Below, one piece after another: positions 1-10,410 of a stretch of 40,310 nucleotides of DNA. The DNA comes from Ophiothrix spiculata (Eukaryota; Echinodermata; Ophiuroidea; Amphilepidida; Ophiotrichidae), in the NCBI GenBank assembly GCA_000969725.1, contig JXSR01S009995.1, one strand, 5' to 3'. The translations under genes were made by a program, and so were the position numbers. Under the pieces are notes generated by a model. The model did not search any database. It saw only the letters and a program-made list of their open reading frames with translations, and was not told where the DNA came from. Each line of letters starts with the position of its first letter. The first letter of the stretch is position 1.

Positions 1-166
1 CCAGGACGAAAACATATATATCTGCCTTTAGCATATTATTTCTCATCTATTATTTCTACAAACCACGTATCTGTTACAGGATCTCTTAGAGAGAACAGAA
101 ATGAATCCGTCTTTCTAGTTATGTACAATCCTCCGAAGAAAATGTTATATAAAACGGTCCAGTCTC

Positions 167-490
167 ATGTTGAGGTCCGTTAAGGGTTTTGAAGAAATAT
201 TCTACCCACATAATAGTTATAAATGTCAGTATGATGCCCCGAGTATAAGTCACCCTAATCGTACGGATGGCAGATTTATACCTACCATTGGATACAGTAT
301 CTCTATGTGCCCTTGGGTTGGTAATGACGATACATATGATTTTGTTTCTGCCATTCAAAATAAATCATATTATTTGACAGTTTCTCTCATTCAAAATGCA
401 TTATATTTGACATTTTTGACAGTCACTCTTCAAAGACCGAAGGAAGATAATGTTCTGTTTTATAGTTTTCTTTTGAATAATAAGCATTAA
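167..490 (+). pseudogene. Unrecognised exon-like ORF, copy 1 (broken upstream)
   Basis: A 107-residue open frame begins MLRSVKGFEEIFYPHNSYKC and is closely matched by a frame in copy 2 (15,807-16,187). The upstream part of the copy 2 reading, with its hydrophobic stretch, also exists here (from base 3), but a stop falls after ...YRIS near base 88 and the frames no longer join. Many differences between the copies change amino acids (K/N, H/Y, H/L, N/D, T/M, G/V), which argues against strong protein constraint. No family is recognised. It is either a decayed exon or a chance frame in duplicated DNA. Confidence 0.25.
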
Positions 491-1983
491 AAACATTAAA
501 TACTAATTTTGAATATTTCATTTTAGTCATATCTTAATGCTAAGACTTTTCGTTACTGTTTTATTAATAGTTGTGTTTTAATTCTTTTCAAACTGCCATG
601 TGTCTTTCTTATATTCCTATAATTATGGAAATCAACTGCAGATCTAGAGAAACAATATTAACCAGAATGTTTTCCAATGGAAGTGCATATGTTTGGTCAT
701 TGTATTTTGTATTAGGAATGTATTTCTAAGTTACTGACGTCAGCAGATATAAAGTAAATAGTAATTTGTTTTACTTCCGACTATTATGATTGTTTTTATT
801 ACATGCCAATGCAGTTGTACTCTAAAACCAAGTTGAAAATAGAATTGAAATCAATTATTAAATTTTGTTATAACTAGCTGAGATTTTTTCGGGCAGATTT
901 TAAATTGTACCCGCTTATGTACGTATCAAGAAATCAACAACCTGAACCACTAAATTCATTTGATTTCATGTCTCCTCTTCTTAATTTGGCTATAGTATTC
1001 CATTCTCAAATCGCTATCCTTCAGAGAAGGATAGAGCTGTAGTGTCTGTAACATAGTATACTCAAGATAAGGCTCTTCTAGTCCTGAAAAATGTTAATAT
1101 AATGCAGATTACTTGTCCGTGTGTCAGGGTAACATGTCCTGCATAACAAATTGCAAGATAACACGATTGACTTACACATCCTGATTCTACCCAGCTTCGT
1201 CCTCAAAGGCGCACGAAATACAGAGACCTTATTTATACATAGCCTCATCGTTTGAGTTAAGTTGATTGTAGTAACTATTGTTTGTACGGCCTCGAACTCA
1301 GCTCTTATGGTTAAGATGCAGATATAATCTCGAGAATAAATCTAACTTTAACACCTTCACTGGCGAATATTAAGCTCCATGAATAATGAGTTCATATAAT
1401 GGCAATGATGATTTTATATAACGCGATGGTGCTGTCATATCTCCCGAAGTACATACATTAACCAGTCTATGGTTAGAAAGCAAAATAATACCGTATGATA
1501 AGTAATTCATTAAGGGTGTTGAACCGAGATTTGATTCGGAGATTATCATGCGTGTCGTACAATGATTAAGATGTGATGTGATGAATTATTTATTGAATGA
1601 AAGTTATCACGTAGATTTGTAATCATGTGTATCTCATCTCCCATCTTTGAATTTCAATGCTTCACATAAACGCTGGTTCTGTTAAGTCTGTTCCTCTTAA
1701 CATTCTAAAAAAACTACTTTTCTTTTTGTGTCTAAATCTTTTACTAAAGCTCAAAATATTACACAAAGCTGGAATCTGCTTGATATTTTTCTGCATCACT
1801 GTATCACAAAATTATATCATTTTGTCAAAAAATGTAGGGTTTTTAAAATTCGTGCGCTTTGGAAATGGAATCTACTTCGATTAATTAAACTCAATACTTA
1901 TTAACTTCCTGAGCTAAGGATGTAAACTACTGACTTTCCATGCAAGGCCTGAACTATCTAACATTTGAGTTAAAAAGCGATTT
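491..1983. other. Non-coding, duplicated, no recognised feature
   Basis: This AT-rich sequence matches 16,190-17,823 in copy 2 with many small indels. No open frame longer than about 75 codons, no RNA gene and no element ends were seen. Copy 2 has about 35 extra bases after 'cggcctcgaact' near 17,120 that are missing at about 1,299 here. Confidence 0.6.
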
Positions 1984-2061
1984 AGTGAGCACAAGAACAA
2001 GAAGAATTAATTATTCTTGAATAGTGAGCACAAACACAAGAAGAATGAATTATTCTGGGAT
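1984..2061 (+). repeat. Two-copy tandem repeat, period 39
   Basis: The motif starting 'agtgagcacaa' and continuing with 'caagaagaat' then 'attattct' is present twice head to tail, at 1,984 and 2,023. Copy 2 of the segmental duplication has only one version (near 17,827), so this is a local expansion in copy 1 or a contraction in copy 2. Confidence 0.85.
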
Positions 2062-2147
2062 TATTCTCATCTTGTTATATCTTGTGCTTCCAGGACATAA
2101 ATTTTCTATTAACATACAAAAATAGAGCACATTTTCACAAAATTTAA

Positions 2148-2306
2148 GAATCGCAAACACATACAGTGGCGGCAGGTGGCACCAATTTACCAGTCATCAA
2201 CGCGACACCTGCTCATCGTAAACGTGTAATCAGTCAAATTCTTGGCTTTATGACACAAAATATTCATCTTTTTTTTTCTTATGAAAATGTGAAATATGTA
2301 ATCTGA
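2148..2306 (+). pseudogene. Exon-like module 1a (GTNLPVIN motif)
   Basis: The open frame reads VAAGGTNLPVINATPAHRKR and continues VISQILGFMTQNI before a stop at 2,304-2,306. It is paralogous to the frame at 3,256-3,387 and, more distantly, to 2,695-2,790, and each has a partner in segmental copy 2. The shared pattern is ADGTNLPVINxTPxxxKRxISQILxFMTxNI. No initiator fits and no splice sites are certain. The protein family is not recognised, and the frame could be non-coding repeat sequence that happens to be open. Confidence 0.3.
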
Positions 2307-2694
2307 AATGACAGCGACCAGATGCATGCAAACTAGTATAAATTCTGATATTTTTGGATATTTTTGGCACTTGATACTAGTACTGAGGATTCAACAACGA
2401 TTCCGATAATTTTGCAGTAATTTGAATTTAAGCAATTGGCATAATCGTGTAACCGATTCAATCTTTTCTTTTAAGGGAAAATATCATATATTAATTTTAC
2501 CTTTCAATGTTTATTCATAAAAGAGCTGCAAATTACATCTCATCAGTTATCTGCTAAATGCAAACTGCACATTGCACATATATTATTGAAAATTCATTTT
2601 GACCAACAGATGATTCTTATCAGGGGGCTAAAGAAAACAGCTATTTAGAAGACGTGGTCCAACAACTCCTACAGTAACAACTATAAGAACAGCA

Positions 2695-2790
2695 GATATC
2701 GGCAGATGGTGGTAATTTTAACCAGTTATCAACGGAACCCTTCACGCCAACGAGTTTCTTGATTTACTTGTTTATAAGATATTAATCTTT
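2695..2790 (+). repeat. Exon-like module 1b (diverged)
   Basis: The nucleotides 'atcggcagatggtggtaattt', then 'ccagttatcaacggaaccc', align with the start of modules 1a and 1c ('gcggcaggtggcaccaattt', 'ccagtcatcaacgcgacacc'). The reading frame is broken by small changes. It is an intermediate, decayed member of the same local triplication. Confidence 0.45.
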
Positions 2791-3255
2791 CATTGTACAT
2801 GAATTATATATTCTGAGGTCATACTGCTCTATTTTGGACTTTACGATTAAAAAGTTAAGTTATCGAGGTTATGGAAGAAAGTACATATACATTTTGTACA
2901 TTTTCTCTCAAAACGGTATGGAACTGAGATTAGGACTTTTGAGAACAATGTATCTTTAGACCAGCACTGAAGTTCGTATAACGATACAAAAATTCTTAGA
3001 GGTATCATGGGTAAAGAACTTCTGCTACTCAACGATTTTTTGGCATGCATCTTTAGAGCACTGACGAGTAGTCTGTTAAATATTGTGTCCTCTAATGAAT
3101 GGGCATTGCCTAAATGATTCCTTCATATCTCAAGTTGATCAGGTATGTTTCATTCGTACATGTATATGTTGTTTTTCCTTGAATGTTTTACAGAACAACT
3201 ATGTTATAATTTGTTCTGTAGATACGATTTCTTGTTGATATTAGCAATCCGGAAA

Positions 3256-3387
3256 GTGTCGGCAGATGGCACCAATTTGCCAGTCATCAACCAGACACCT
3301 GTTCAGTGTAAGCGTGCAATCAGTCAAATTCTTGGCTTTATGACACACAATATTAATCTTTTATACATATGTGAAATATTTATTTAG
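3256..3387 (+). pseudogene. Exon-like module 1c (GTNLPVIN motif)
   Basis: The frame reads VSADGTNLPVINQTPVQCKR, AISQILGFMTHNINLLYICE and then stops. It lies within an 80-codon open frame starting at 3,145. It is the best match to the copy 2 frame at 19,688-19,825 and a paralogue of 2,148-2,306. Conservation of the frame across four copies is the only hint of coding. Function is unknown. Confidence 0.3.
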
Positions 3388-4599
3388 AGCTGACGGTAGT
3401 TGACCTCATTTCTTACTGTCTCTACTAAACCATTGTTTCTTCATCAAATCATTCCAAAATGTTTAATGTAGTCTGCTTTGTAGAATTCACATTCAAACTC
3501 TTCAAACTTGAGAATATGGATTTTGAATAAGGATTTTTGTTTAATTTTTTGCTGTAACTTGAAAATATTCCCTTTTTCGCATCTACCAAATTTGAATACT
3601 TCTTTTAATCGTAAATTAAGCGTTGAACTTGCCTCATTTACATGTTTGCAATAAAACGAATATAAATGTTATAGTCTTATCTCTTACATCCGTACCGAAA
3701 ACCAATGTTAGATTAAAACACACAACACCGATCAAGATATCACACCGAAGCATATATTACCCTTTCCCATGCAACGTCTTTGTAACAACTCATCTCATTT
3801 CTAATTTTAATCATATGTTTAATGCCTTAAGTGTTAACCATTGCTAACCGTGTGATTTCCCAACGGCATTTTGTAGCATAGTTAAGCCATGGCTGCAACG
3901 CTAGAAGAGAATTAGAAATTAAAGCCATGTCATGCTTAATATTCAGAACTGAACATAAAAACAGTGTTCTTCCCATCGCTAAATTGCATATCAATCAAAT
4001 TATTTAGTGTTCTTTTGAAAAATCAACATTGTGATTTAAAATTGCTATTGTTTATTCAAATTCAGATTTGATGTATGTGTACATAAAATAATTCTCACGA
4101 CTTCTTAAATTTACATTCAATAATCCATCAAATCTGATAAATACGTGTGATTTTAAAATTGAAAATAAAATGAATTTCAGTCTTTTCTGATTTTTTTTTC
4201 ATTTTATTCATGATCAGTTTCTTTTTTGATGAAAACGTCCGTAAACTTCATAGTAATATAGAATATAGAAATTAGACAATATTCAACACTAAACAATTCC
4301 TATATTCAGAAATTGTTCATGTTTGCTTGAGAAATGTTGTTTGTCGTAGAAATAAAAAACTACACAATTTTATGCATACATTTTATTTCGATTTACGGAA
4401 TTATGCATCTTGGAGGAAACCGTTAAAGAGAAACCCAAATACATTTTTCTACTAAAGCTAACACAAGTAGCTCAGGACTATATGTATCATCAATTCTACA
4501 TTTGTCTCCATCCAATTTTTATAGAATCCAGACGGTATGAAAGTAGAGACAAATTCTTTTCCATTGAACCTCGATTCTGTATACTCAGATAAATTACTT
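3388..4599. other. Non-coding, unusually well conserved between the duplicates
   Basis: No gene is visible. From about 3,850 onward this matches 20,290-21,050 with few differences, noticeably fewer than the 491-1,983 stretch. This suggests recent gene conversion or constraint. A short frame at 3,623-3,847 is not maintained in copy 2. Confidence 0.55.
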
Positions 4600-5100
4600 C
4601 CATCATCAAATTCAACCTACCCAAAAGACATTTCTCTATCGAAAGATACCAAAGATGATCAACGTTACCAAGGAAACGCGTGATTCTTTTTCCCGTGGTA
4701 AATAAATACAACATTTTGTGAAAAAATTATCGCATAAGATTTCAAATTGGATAGTGTTTTGAAGCTTCAAGTATCTGATCACTTGTTTAGGTGAATTATA
4801 CGCTTCTGTGTTCGATTGAATAATTTTGTATGGTTGGTCGTGACTTTGTAGATTCTAATCATGTTAATGGAATTGTCCAAACCAAAATCCATCTGTCATT
4901 TGGACAAATTGTTCCTATTGGTAGAAAATTCTCACAACAAAATGTGCAAGAGAAGCATAACATTTGTACAATTTGTTGATTGCGTTCTTTGAACGTCTTT
5001 CAGTGATAATCGATCACTTTGATATGTTTTCTGACCGTTCCTTCCATCTCAATTTAGTTTACATCGTATGATATATGCCTCTGGTGCTAAGCTAATCGTG
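4600..5100 (+). repeat. X-box repeat unit U1
   Basis: This is a member of the dispersed X-box family, sense strand plus. Its X-box-like site at 4,664-4,677 reads GTTACCAAGGAAAC (RFX half-sites intact, centre altered). The CCAAT position is degraded. A 'ggtaaataaata' stretch follows, then the family body: 'tggttggtcgtgactt' near 4,832, 'ccatctgtcatttggacaaa' near 4,890, and 'gcgttctttgaa' near 4,983. It ends near 'tgcctctggtgctaag'. No coding frame is conserved. Confidence 0.75.
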
Positions 5101-5759
5101 TGTTTTCTTGTCAACATTCTCATTCTATTTTACTGTGCTTTATATCTATACACAAAACGAAATATCCATAAGTTTGCAGCGCAGCATCATTATTCATTAC
5201 GAGTGATCTTGTATTTGTTAAAAGTTAACATTGATTAAGTCAACCAATAATGAGTTATAAGAATATAAATCTAGATTTGATGCAATAGTTTTTTTTACTT
5301 CTGGAGTTGCCTAAGATGAATAATGTACGGAATTTACTTATTCACTTTATATGCTTTTTAATAACACACTGACCATTTTCATCGTATCTATCTGACATAA
5401 AAAGGTTAAAAGTCAAATTATTTAACAATGGGTTATAAAACCAAATATAGACGATAGAAAATCGAAATTGTAGGATTATTTTATCTATTATGAAGTCATT
5501 TTTCCACTTTTATTTGACTGTTTTGTCTCTTATTTAAATCCGTTCACTTCAGATTAATCAATTTTACTTTTTATCAAATGTATTGGATTTTATTAAACAT
5601 ATGTCTTAGCGAATTTCTCTCTCTTTTGAATAAATAAGTAAAGTGTACCTGAATAGATTAAAATAAATATAAAACATCTAATAGCTAGGATTTTCTACCA
5701 ACTGATATTCAGTCTTTTAGATTTGCCCCTCCAGCCAATCCTTTAGATTGACTTTCAAT

Positions 5760-6430
5760 ATTGTTATAAAACACATTGTAAGAACCAAATTATGGATACT
5801 AAGATAAATTGCTTTACGACCAAATGAAAGCTAAGATATGGACTTTTCTGTATAATAAGATACCCGACATGACTAAGGCTACCATGGAAACCTGTCCTTT
5901 CTTTTCTTTAGTAAATATTTTATAAACTCGTAAAACAATATAGCTAACAATTTTGCAAAAGATATTTGAACTTGAGAATGAGTGAGTATTTTAAGACTTA
6001 TTTAAAGTTGCTATATGCAGATATGTTACGCTTCAATTTTCAAATGAATAATTTCGATTTGTGTCTAGTCTCTGCTAGGTAAGCTTATTGCATTATCATG
6101 TTGCGGTCGGGTTTGAATTCGTAACCTAATGAATTTCTTAAATCCATCTCTCATGAAACAATTGCTTCATTTTTGTCTTTCATTTGTATAATATGTATAA
6201 CGCGTTCTTTGAATCAATTCCAATATTAATTGATTACCTTTTCTTGCAAGACCGTTTTGAAATCTTCAGATTCCTCACCCAGTCTTTCATTTCTGTCTAC
6301 GCAATAATTTCAAGTTGTATTCAATGTAGTAAATATCGTGTGTTATGTTTGATGTATTGGCGTTCATTTTGTATTTTACTATATATAAACTTTTAGACCT
6401 ACATTCTAGAATGGTACACTTACTTATTAT
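5760..6430 (+). repeat. X-box repeat unit U2
   Basis: The unit is plus sense. The X-box at 5,878-5,891 reads GCTACCATGGAAAC and is followed by 'ggtaaatatttt'-type A/T-rich DNA. It then has the family's 'cgcttcaattttcaaatgaa' block at about 6,029 and 'gcgttctttgaa' at about 6,202. The 70-codon frame at 6,184-6,396 covers the unit's 3' half; a related frame at 24,236-24,499 shares IxxLIxxxFLQDRFxIFRFLTQSF. That similarity follows from DNA homology, and other units do not keep the frame. Confidence 0.75.
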
Positions 6431-6689
6431 TATACTGATCATATAAAATTTATCATACTCGACATAAAATCTAGTATCTACTCCTCTGCTGAAATAATGT
6501 ACTGGTAATGCATTATTATAGATAGAACATTCACGTTTGCAGCAAAAGGGCTTAGGACAAATGCCTTTCTAGAATGCAATCACAACCGAGATGTTAAATG
6601 TTTAATAATAAAAAAAAACATATCTCTTTTCAATTGATTTACGTGTAACATTGTATAATAATTTTGAGACGACTTTATTTCAAGATTTT

Positions 6690-6990
6690 AAACATCGACG
6701 CTTCTGGAGTCTGATAACATGATAAATTTATTGGATTTTACGCTTCAGTTTTCAAATGAATAATTTTGTTTTTTGCCTGTCTGTTAGTTAAGCTAATTAT
6801 AGTTACATGTTGCTGTTGGCCGTGACTTCGACACATTTAAATAAATTGGCAAAACCAAAACCCATCTGTCAATGAGACAAATTGTTTCTATTGGAAAGAA
6901 TTCTTCACAACGAAAGGAGTAGAAGAAGCATAACATTTATACGGTAATATCATCTTGAAAAGTTGTGAAATATCGGATACTAGTATATCA
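6690..6990 (+). repeat. X-box family, partial unit U3 (X-box missing)
   Basis: Only the body is present. It starts 'cgacgcttctggagtctgat', then 'ttttacgcttcagttttcaa', 'gttggccgtgactt', 'cccatctgtcaatgagacaa' and 'gaagcataacattta'. The CCAAT and X-box front end is absent. Relatives are at 23,340-23,490, 24,800-25,080 and 33,664 onward. Confidence 0.65.
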
Positions 6991-7069
6991 TTCTCGAAAC
7001 AGAAGTTGTATTAAAATAAAGCAATAATCATACCTGTATATACAAACAAATTAACCCCTAATTGCTGTA

Positions 7070-7960
7070 CCACAAAGTTATATAAGTCATCACCTCTTTT
7101 TTATAATTATTACAAATGACATGCTTTGAAAAATGTCATACATTACATCAGATATTTGACATTGGTCTATTGTTAACAACTTTGGTCACATCAATAACTG
7201 TGATTTCATCCTGAACCAATAAATGATACAAATTCTTAACTATTTATATTTTAGACCACCAGTTCATATAAGTCAGACTTTTACCATGGCATCATAATTT
7301 TAATATACCCAAGACAAGAAAAATGGAAAGAAAAATAATAGTAATTATTTTCATGCTTGTTATATAACCATAATTTCTATCTAACCGTGCTAACGAAAGT
7401 AAGAATAGACATATAAACATTCCTTTTGCAAGCTGTAAAATCTCTTCGGTAATGAAGCGAAATTTGCAATGCTTAACAACAAAACCAAATTACTTAAATT
7501 TGCAATAAATATAGGATTAACTTTTATAGAAAAATTAAATGCTCTGCTAGTGACATACATTATATCAAATTATACATTTCTATAACCCTTTTTAATACTA
7601 TAAACAGGGGTGTGAAATTTCGTTTTCCAGCTGAAAATTTTAGCTTTTCATTTTATTTTCAACCCGTTTGAGGCATTTTCCTTCTATTTTATACAGATCA
7701 ACTCTCTTTTAAAACAGGCCACTAACATCCGTGTATAAATATATTGTAAAATAATTGTAACAAATAATTTGGGTTTTGCTGTCATCTCTAGATAGCAGTA
7801 TCACAAAGCTCAAAGTATTGAGCAACGCAATGATTTATGTTTGAGCAAAAGAAATGTTACAACTTGGTGTAATTTTTTTTTTTATTATTTCAAAATAGAA
7901 ATTCTGGCTATACAACACACATTATTTTATATTGTTTTGTTGTCTTCAGTAGATAGTACT
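7070..7960 (+). repeat. High-identity island of the segmental duplication
   Basis: This block and 25,195-26,100 are nearly identical. In about 370 bases from 7,121 I see four substitutions and one short deletion, while sequence on either side is clearly more diverged. No open frame, RNA gene or element end explains it. Gene conversion or functional constraint are the alternatives. Confidence 0.7.
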
Positions 7961-8229
7961 GTTGTATTAGGAAGAATCGGACGGATAATCTGATAAATGG
8001 AGATTTCTTATTTTCCTACTGTATCAAAATCTATTGTTGATTAAAAACATGATCTTATTTAGGATTTCGCCAAGCAAATCCAACTTTGTACAAGCTAAAG
8101 GAAGCTTATCTTCAACAGGGCAAGCTGCTTTTAAATTAAGTTATTGATTAGTTTTAAGATAATTCCTGTTACTTTCCAGAAACCGTATACTAGTATTAAA
8201 GATAGCATCAGTTAAGTTGTTTTGAACAA

Positions 8230-8660
8230 CCAGTCTCACTCACTCATTCATTCAAAAAGTCTCAGATATCTCTGATCAATCTATAGATACAGTCCAAAAT
8301 AAGACATAAGTCTTCACCCTATCTTTCATCCCCTTGTTATTTGCTACTTGCATCATGACTACAATTTATTTTTTCATCATCTTGTACCAGCCAGGAATGG
8401 CTGATGACAGAATCCACTAGAGACCTGGAATGATCTCGTCAATCGCCTACAAGCGTAACACGTGTGTCGAGCCGGAAAATTGCTGGCTTCGCTAATAATC
8501 TCATCTTGCTCAGCTCGCTTTTTCTCTCATGTTCACCCGTTGACTGCTATGTCACTCCACGCTTTATGCGACAAAAATATCTCGTCTACACCATCTCATT
8601 TGTGCGCGCGGATTTGTTCATGGATCTTTATCTATTTCGAGTTAGTGAATAAAAGCTTAA
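8230..8660 (+). repeat. E-box block, copy 1
   Basis: This relatively GC-rich segment occurs three times in the window: here, at 26,350-26,805 (same strand) and at 36,320-36,795 (opposite strand). The core contains a CACGTG E-box at 8,459-8,464 in all copies. It also has a 21-codon frame starting ATG at 8,430 (MISSIAYK... to ...ENCWLR), identical here and in the inverted copy. An overlapping frame reads NNLILLSSLFLSCS, looks like a hydrophobic leader, and is kept in similar form in all three copies. It could be a non-coding regulatory block, an old exon or part of a transposable element; I recognise none. Confidence 0.6.
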
Positions 8661-9049
8661 TTTGATGTGATGTATGCTGGTTTTGATGGCTTTTTGTATC
8701 CGTCGATATCGTGTTGTAACACAGTAGAGCAGGGTTATATAGAGGTTTTAATTGACCACTTAATTCAACTGTTTCCAAGGTTTCTTATTTCCTGGGATTC
8801 TATTTATATATTTCTCTAAATGAGACTATACAACGTTCAAAACACAATTTTAAGTTAAGATACGGCATTTGTGTGCGTGAATTTATTACTCATTGGATAT
8901 GAAAAAATAACAATTTCTTTCAATAATAAGAAAGGTATTTTACATTTTTTAAAATTCAAAGTATTATATTTTTCACAAATTGTATGCATTATTTTTGTTT
9001 ATGAGAATTTTTTTCATGAGGAAACAAAAAACCAAAACAATTTGTTTAA

Positions 9050-9490
9050 AAGACAAATGGGTTTAATTTCAATAAAACATTTACCAAGGTGGTAAATGTT
9101 TTACTAAAATTAAACCCACTACATATGTCACGAAAACACAGGATAAAATGTGCAAAAATTATTCATTTCAAAATCAAACTGTATAAATCAGCAAATTTAA
9201 TCAGATTTAGCAGCGTCATTTTTCACCCACACTATAGCTTTAAATCTCCAACAAATCTGTCGTAAAATTGTTATATATTTACACAAGGAAAGGAATGATA
9301 CATTACCATGGTAACGTTAATCGTCTTAGGTATCTTTGCACAATGAAAATGTCCTTCGGGAGGTATTGAATTTGACGTTGAAGGCAATTTATTTGAATAA
9401 TCACGATTGGTCTCTTGCAACAGCAAAATTCATTATTTTAGCATCACTGCTTGGGTCCGATTGAAACAAGTAAAAGTATTTTGGAATTTA
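9050..9490 (-). repeat. X-box repeat unit U4
   Basis: The unit is minus sense. Its CCAAT box is at 9,406-9,410 (ATTGG on plus) within 'cacgattggtctctt'. The X-box at 9,302-9,315 is ATTACCATGGTAAC, with a TATA-like 'aatatataac' about 20 bases downstream on the minus strand. The body includes 'gacagatttgttgga' and 'aaatgaataattt'. It ends in a long palindrome (9,058-9,118) that is specific to copy 1. Confidence 0.8.
9058..9118. repeat. 61-bp near-perfect palindrome
   Basis: Arms of 29 bases (9,058-9,086 and 9,090-9,118) are separated by three bases and differ at two positions. The outer ends are 'tgggtttaattt' and 'aaattaaaccca'; the centre is 'tttaccaaggtggtaaa'. Copy 2 (27,183 onward) keeps the left arm in mutated form but not the right arm. 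Confidence 0.9.
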
Positions 9491-9839
9491 TAAGTCAAGA
9501 AAAATGATAAAGATACAGCATGCAGCTTAAATTACTTGAGTTTTATATACAACAAGGATCATTTTCCTAGAGCTTTTATTCGTTATCATTATATTTCAAG
9601 TTGTAGGATGGTATTTTGCAGATAAGGATTTATTCTAAGTTGGTCTTATAATTTTTTTTTGGTGCACTGAAGTTGATACCAGAGCTTAAAACGCATAATT
9701 ATGTTTAAATGCAAATAAATAAAGACCTTTAAGAGGGAATAAAAACAATTCTAAGAAAACCCGATGCTTTTAAATAAGTCGTGAAAGGAACAGTGATTAA
9801 TAATTAAATAATTGTCAATGATATTGAAAAACTTATACA

Positions 9840-10410
9840 AATGATGTGTTTAATTGTATTAACTTTTCGTGAGAAATGTCTTTTAAAGAAAACAATAAAC
9901 CCAAATGACAGATGGGTTTAGATTCGAACAATCCGTTTAAAAGATGAGAAGGCACGACCAACCACAACATGTTACTGTAACATCGAAATTATTCATTTGG
10001 AAATTTAAGCGTAAAATTCAGCTTCAACTTTAATCAGCACATTGTCAAATGCTAAAGTAAGGATCAATCTGTCACAAAATATACCAAATTGTTATATATT
10101 ATATGTAAAAGAAAAGGAATACCGCGTTTCTATGGTAACATAATCATCTCGGGTATCTCAAAAGTATTCTGTATTATACTCGAATATCTCACGATTGGTC
10201 TCTTAGATTTCAAAATATAGCTTTTATATAATATATAAACTTTATTATATTGTATGTACCTTTTATTGGTCAATAAAAGGTAGACAATTTTCCACCGTTG
10301 AGTTTTTGGATTCTTTCTAGATAAAATTGTTTTCTATGATATTATTTTCGTAATTCAGATTCCATGTTATTTTAATGATTCAAGTCTTTAGCAATATTGG
10401 TTAATTCAAA
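9840..10410 (-). repeat. X-box repeat unit U5 with internal insertion
   Basis: The unit is minus sense. CCAAT lies at 10,194-10,198 and the X-box at 10,126-10,139 (GTTTCTATGGTAAC on plus). It is joined to U6 through the shared unit-end motif 'caatattgctaaagactt'. Compared with copy 2 (27,900-28,460), about 150 extra bases lie between about 10,215 and 10,370, including the palindrome at 10,257-10,282. Confidence 0.72.
10257..10282. repeat. Perfect palindrome, 12-bp arms
   Basis: TACCTTTTATTG and CAATAAAAGGTA flank a two-base centre, followed by 'gacaattttccacc'. A related inverted repeat with the same 'gtagacaatt' ending lies at 34,058-34,090. It is absent from segmental copy 2. Confidence 0.85.

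Noticed and set aside
2847-3050. 67-codon minus ORF
   Set aside because: The partner region in copy 2 is disrupted and has a LINE inserted; no domain seen.
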